A stretch of DNA of 64,000 nt. Source: Formosa sp. Hel3_A1_48. Its GTDB lineage: Bacteria; Bacteroidota; Bacteroidia; Flavobacteriales; Flavobacteriaceae. The notes under the pieces were generated by a model that was given only the letters and a program-made list of their open reading frames with translations, was not told the origin of the DNA and did not search any database. The stretch is from NCBI RefSeq assembly GCF_001735715.1, contig NZ_CP017259.1:62001-126000 (forward strand). The letters run 5' to 3'. Of the stretch, positions 60,519 through 64,000 are shown in pieces. A program made the translations under genes and the position numbers. Numbering within the stretch: the stretch's first letter is position 1; each line of letters begins with the position of its first letter.

Positions 60519-61705
60519 GTAAAAGCGATTTTTTAAGGTTTCAAGCACAAACAACGCCACACCCTATAGCGATGGAAATTTCTCATGCTGAAGGGTGTTA
60601 TATATATGATAAAGATCAAAAAGGATATCTTGACTTTGTAGCTGGGGTGTCAGCCTGTAGTTTAGGCCATAGACATCCAAAAGTTGTTGAGGCTATAAAG
60701 AATCAATTGGATCGCTACATGCATGTAATGGTATATGGTGAGTACATTCAAAAGCCAGCTTTAGAACTCACTCGTCTATTGGCACAACACCTGCCTAAAC
60801 ATATTGATAAAACTTACCTCACAAATTCAGGAACAGAAGCCATTGATGGAGCCTTGAAATTAGCTAGGCGTTTTACAGGAAGATCTGAACTTATTGCAGC
60901 ACATAGAGCCTACCACGGAAACACCATGGGAGCACTAAGTGTGATGGGGTATGAAGAACGTAAGCAGCCTTTTAGACCCCTGCTCCCAGATATTCGTTTT
61001 ATTCATTTTAACGAAGAATCCGAACTAAAAAAAATAACTACAAAAACTGCAGCTGTCATTTTAGAAACTATTCAAGGTGGTGCAGGGTTTATAGAACCCC
61101 AAAATGATTATTTACATAAAGTTGAAAAAAGATGTAAAGCCATGGGGGCATTATTGATTTTAGATGAAATCCAACCCGGCTTTGGACGAACAGGGAAAGT
61201 TTTTGGTTTTGAAAACTACAATTGTACTCCTGATGTTGTAGTGGTAGGAAAAGGACTTGGCGGAGGGATGCCTATTGGTGCATTTTCGGCTTCGGCAAAA
61301 CTAATGGATAGCTTATCCGATGCGCCAAAATTAGGTCATATTACTACTTTTGGTGGACATCCTGTTATTGCAGCAGCAGCTTTGGCTACGCTCAAAGAAA
61401 TTACTCAAAGTTCGCTAATGCAAGAAGTTTTGGAAAAAGAGAAAATTATCCGTAAGTCTTTGAAACACCCGCTCATTAAAGAAATCCGTGGCAAAGGATT
61501 GATGTTAACACTGATTACACCAAATGCTGAAATTACAAATACAGTTGTTGTAAAAGCAATGGAAGAAGGACTTATTTTATTTTGGCTTCTATATGAACCC
61601 AAGGCTATACGAATAACTCCTCCATTGACGATAAGTACTGAAGAATTGGCATTGGGATGTACTACAATATTAAAAATATTAGATTCTGTTTTAGAAGACT
61701 GTTAA
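60515..61705 (+). CDS. Class III PLP-dependent aminotransferase
   Basis: 396 residues. Motifs of the acetylornithine/ornithine/GABA aminotransferase family: YLDFVAGVSACSLGHRHPKVVEAI, TNSGTEAIDGALKLARR, HRAYHGNTMGALSVMG, LLILDEIQPGFGRTGKVFGFE (Asp pairing with PLP) and VVVGKGLGGGMPIGAFSAS with the Schiff-base Lys. The family call is secure; the amino donor is not determined by these motifs and there is no arginine, GABA or biotin gene beside it. The TTG start at 60515 overlaps the TGA of the OstA-like gene, which implies translational coupling. Confidence 0.9.
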   Translation: MSKSDFLRFQAQTTPHPIAMEISHAEGCYIYDKDQKGYLDFVAGVSACSLGHRHPKVVEAIKNQLDRYMHVMVYGEYIQKPALELTRLLAQHLPKHIDKTYLTNSGTEAIDGALKLARRFTGRSELIAAHRAYHGNTMGALSVMGYEERKQPFRPLLPDIRFIHFNEESELKKITTKTAAVILETIQGGAGFIEPQNDYLHKVEKRCKAMGALLILDEIQPGFGRTGKVFGFENYNCTPDVVVVGKGLGGGMPIGAFSASAKLMDSLSDAPKLGHITTFGGHPVIAAAALATLKEITQSSLMQEVLEKEKIIRKSLKHPLIKEIRGKGLMLTLITPNAEITNTVVVKAMEEGLILFWLLYEPKAIRITPPLTISTEELALGCTTILKILDSVLEDC

Positions 61706-61785
61706 TTAATTTGTTGAAAACATTAAGCAAGACAGTTAAAGCCAGCCTGATATAGCCCTAAATTTATTATAACAAAAATTACTCT

Positions 61786-63189
61786 ATGGAGTTAAGCCCT
61801 TCTAACGACAGTCAAAAATTCTCATTGAAAAAATTTGAGTCAATGTTAAAAACAAACAATGTTTTTTTCTTTGATTCAAGTGAATTTGAAAACATCATCC
61901 ATCATTACCTAGAAATTGGAAAAGTTGCCTTAGCAAAGAAAGCCATCAATTTAGGGTTAGACCAGCATCCCTCATCAATAAATTTAAGGTTATTTCGTGT
62001 CGAAATTTTAATTTTTGAAAATGACTTTAATGCTGCCGAAAAGTTATTAAACTCACTTTTCGAACTAGAACCAAACAACGAGGAGCTTTTTATACAACGC
62101 GCTAATATTTACTCCAAAAAAGACCAACACCACGAGGCTATTGAAACTTTCAAGGAAGCCCTTAAAATTGCTGATGATTGTTCTGAAATTCATTCTTTAA
62201 TAGGAATGGAACACCTCTTCTTAAATCAACATGAACAAGCTAAGACACATTTTATGAAATGTGTTAATTTAGACATAGAAGATTACTCCTCTTTGTACAA
62301 CATTATCTATTGTTACGAATTTTTGAACCAAACAAAAGAAGCTATAAAATATTTGAATTGGTATTTGGATCAAAACCCATACTGTGAGGTAGCTTGGCAT
62401 CAGTTGGGAAAACAATATTTGGAGGAACAGGAACTAAAAAAAGCACTTACTGCTTTTGATTTTGCAATTATTTCTGATGATACATTTGTTGGAGCGTATT
62501 TAGAAAAAGCAAAAGTCTTAGAACGCTTAGACCGCCATGAAGAAGCCATAGAGCAATACACTATTGCGATGGGCATTGAAGGAACTACAGCCTTTACACT
62601 GCTTAAAATCGGTTTTTGTTATGAACAAATCAAAAAAAATGATTTAGCTCTTAAGTTTTATAATAAATCAATTGAGGAAGATCCTGCTTTTGATAAAGGT
62701 TGGATGAGTATTTCATTGTTTTATTTTACAAAAAAAGATTATTTAAAATCTTTATTCTACATAAACAAAGCCATTGATATTGACAGTGAAAATGCTAATT
62801 ATTGGTTGTTTTACTCTAAAATTAATGAACGCTTGAACTATCTTGAAGAAGCCGAGCGTGGGTACAAACGAACTCTCGAGCTTGGAGAATGTAGTCTTGA
62901 AACCTGGATTTCTAGAGGAGATATACTACTTAAGTTAGGAGAATTAGAAGCTGCGAAATATAATTTTGTTCAAGCTTTAGAGCAGCATCCTAAGAGTGAA
63001 GAATTGGAATTTAGAATTGCTGGTATTTGCTTTAAGCTGAATGAGCCAGAAACTGGATATACACACTTACTCACAGCACTTCACTTCAATGCTGAACATG
63101 TTTTTATTTTAGAAGAATTATTTCCTGAAATTTACACGCAAAAAGCAGTTTCGCATTTCATTAAAAGCTACAATAAAGCGTCCAACTAA
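61786..63189 (+). CDS. Tetratricopeptide-repeat protein
   Basis: 467 residues, soluble, no signal peptide. About ten TPR units from about residue 40 onward, with typical stretches VALAKKAINLGLDQHPSSINL, EELFIQRANIYSKKDQHHEAIETFKEALKI, AWHQLGKQYLEEQELKKALTAFDFAI, AFTLLKIGFCYEQIKKNDLALKFYNKSI and SLETWISRGDILLKLGELEAAKYNF. TPR solenoids bind partner proteins; the partner is unknown. It is 34 bases upstream of the DUF368 gene and 80 bases after the aminotransferase gene. Confidence 0.92.
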   Translation: MELSPSNDSQKFSLKKFESMLKTNNVFFFDSSEFENIIHHYLEIGKVALAKKAINLGLDQHPSSINLRLFRVEILIFENDFNAAEKLLNSLFELEPNNEELFIQRANIYSKKDQHHEAIETFKEALKIADDCSEIHSLIGMEHLFLNQHEQAKTHFMKCVNLDIEDYSSLYNIIYCYEFLNQTKEAIKYLNWYLDQNPYCEVAWHQLGKQYLEEQELKKALTAFDFAIISDDTFVGAYLEKAKVLERLDRHEEAIEQYTIAMGIEGTTAFTLLKIGFCYEQIKKNDLALKFYNKSIEEDPAFDKGWMSISLFYFTKKDYLKSLFYINKAIDIDSENANYWLFYSKINERLNYLEEAERGYKRTLELGECSLETWISRGDILLKLGELEAAKYNFVQALEQHPKSEELEFRIAGICFKLNEPETGYTHLLTALHFNAEHVFILEELFPEIYTQKAVSHFIKSYNKASN

Positions 63190-63223
63190 TTTATTTATCT
63201 TTATCGTTTACTAATCTATTGAC

Positions 63224-64000
63224 ATGAAACGTAATTTCGTTGATTATTTCATTCTTGTGTTCAAAGGAATGGCTATGGGTGCTGCGGATGTTGTTCCAGG
63301 CGTATCTGGTGGTACAATTGCATTTATTTCGGGGGTTTATGAGGAATTAATAGCTACACTTAACTCCATTAATTTAAATAGTTTAAAAACTTTAAAGTTG
63401 CAGGGAGTATCTGCTACATGGAAAAGGATTAATGGTAATTTTTTGCTTGCGCTGTTTGGAGGTATACTTTTAAGCATTCTCTCACTTTCCAAATTAGTTG
63501 CTTGGCTTCTTCATGAAGAGCCAGTATTACTCTGGGCCTTTTTTTTCGGTCTTGTGCTTGCAAGTATAATATTTGTACTTAAGAAAATCAATCAATGGAA
63601 TTCTGCTGTATTCTTAGGCTTGATCTTAGGCGGGGTTTTTGCTTACCAACTCACACAATTGAATGCTTTGGGAAATTCCGACAGCAACTGGTACTTGTTT
63701 TTATCTGGAGCTATCGCTATTTGTGCTATGATTCTTCCTGGAATTTCTGGCGCTTTTATCTTGGTTATTTTAGGGAGTTACGCCAATGTTCTACAAGCAC
63801 TAAATGACAAAGACATAGCGAAAATAACAATATTCATGACTGGTGCTTTAATTGGTATTTTATCATTTTCCAGGTTACTTAAATGGTTATTCAAAAGATT
63901 CAAAAATATGACTTTAGCCGTACTGACAGGGTTCATGATTGGCGCGCTTTCAAAAATATGGCCATGGAAAAAAACACTTAGTTTTAGAGAAAACTCAGAC
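63224..64000 (+). CDS. DUF368 family membrane protein (3' end cut off)
   Basis: Starts at an ATG at 63224 and stays open for 259 codons to the right edge, so the C-terminus lies outside. The N-terminus MKRNFVDYFILVFKGMAMGAADVVPGVSGGTIAFISGVYEELI carries the DUF368 signature GAADVVPGVSGGTIAF; a second related signature, MILPGISGAFILVILGSY, lies about residue 168. This internal repeat and about seven membrane spans in the visible part match DUF368, a family linked in recent work on other bacteria to undecaprenyl-phosphate recycling (PopT); that role is inferred here. Confidence 0.9.
   Translation, partial: MKRNFVDYFILVFKGMAMGAADVVPGVSGGTIAFISGVYEELIATLNSINLNSLKTLKLQGVSATWKRINGNFLLALFGGILLSILSLSKLVAWLLHEEPVLLWAFFFGLVLASIIFVLKKINQWNSAVFLGLILGGVFAYQLTQLNALGNSDSNWYLFLSGAIAICAMILPGISGAFILVILGSYANVLQALNDKDIAKITIFMTGALIGILSFSRLLKWLFKRFKNMTLAVLTGFMIGALSKIWPWKKTLSFRENSD

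Noticed and set aside
63595-63807. 70-codon frame in the right-edge gene
   Set aside because: A different frame of the DUF368 membrane protein that starts at 63224 and runs off the window.
1-64000. Mobile element, prophage, CRISPR array, rRNA or tRNA
   Set aside because: No transposase, integrase, direct repeats, spaced repeat array or recognisable RNA gene was found on reading both strands; gene content is core throughout.

Overview
The window is an AT-rich, very gene-dense stretch of chromosome from a member of the Bacteroidota, almost certainly the Flavobacteriia. Several independent signs agree. These are promoter -7 boxes of the Bacteroidota type (TAnnTTTG, with a TTG about 17-23 bases upstream) in front of many genes, a lack of obvious Shine-Dalgarno sequences, and a gliding-motility GldI-type lipoprotein isomerase. 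Clade-typical gene sets also occur: DUF2520-KdsC-Maf, LepB-WbqC, ParA-ParB-DUF5683-DapB-LepB, SpoT-Fur-PurA, DUF3810 and an OstA-like protein. There is no sign of a phage, plasmid, insertion sequence, CRISPR array, rRNA or tRNA. No stretch over 300 bases lacks a gene; the longest gap (about 210 bases, 11435-11644) holds a terminator and AT-rich DNA.

Layout. 1-11 kb: a cut-off HAD phosphatase, a CcsB-CcsA cytochrome c maturation fusion, DUF2520/KdsC/Maf, a YheT hydrolase, TilS, PabB, a DEAD-box helicase and an ECF sigma factor. 11-20.8 kb: lipoamide dehydrogenase, an Lrp regulator divergent from a Cys/Met-type PLP lyase with a long perfect inverted repeat between them, a YdjM-like membrane hydrolase, a hypothetical gene with polyphosphate glucokinase, HolA, an orphan HsdR-N nuclease-like protein, a glycosyltransferase and an OmpA lipoprotein. 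20.8-35.2 kb: PheT, TrxB, then Udk-DivIC-MutA-MutB, a ParA paralogue with an extra C-terminal domain, ParA-ParB, DUF5683, DapB, signal peptidase I and WbqC.

35.2-46.7 kb: a leftward block (EEP nuclease, two rhomboid proteases, MutL, two small membrane proteins, RibH, a TPR protein), then RecF, a lipoprotein and a DciA-like protein, Ndk, NrnA, GldI and a cyclophilin-FKBP fusion. 46.7-64 kb: PepD, DUF3810, two exported amidohydrolase-type proteins, an RNA methyltransferase, SpoT, Fur, PurA, an OstA/LptA-like protein, a class III aminotransferase, a TPR protein and a DUF368 membrane protein cut by the right edge.

Most genes are core housekeeping: envelope biogenesis, chromosome partition and replication accessories, protein export and folding, cofactor synthesis and central metabolism. 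The less ordinary items are the ParA paralogue with a BamE/SmpA-like tail, a repeated promoter geometry in which the -7 box lies exactly four bases before the start codon (suggesting leaderless mRNAs), the 17-bp inverted repeat at the lrp/lyase promoters, a 38-codon membrane-protein gene before the mutL cluster, and exported amidohydrolases in which two of three modules have lost metal ligands. All functional statements rest on reading motifs by eye; no database search was run.
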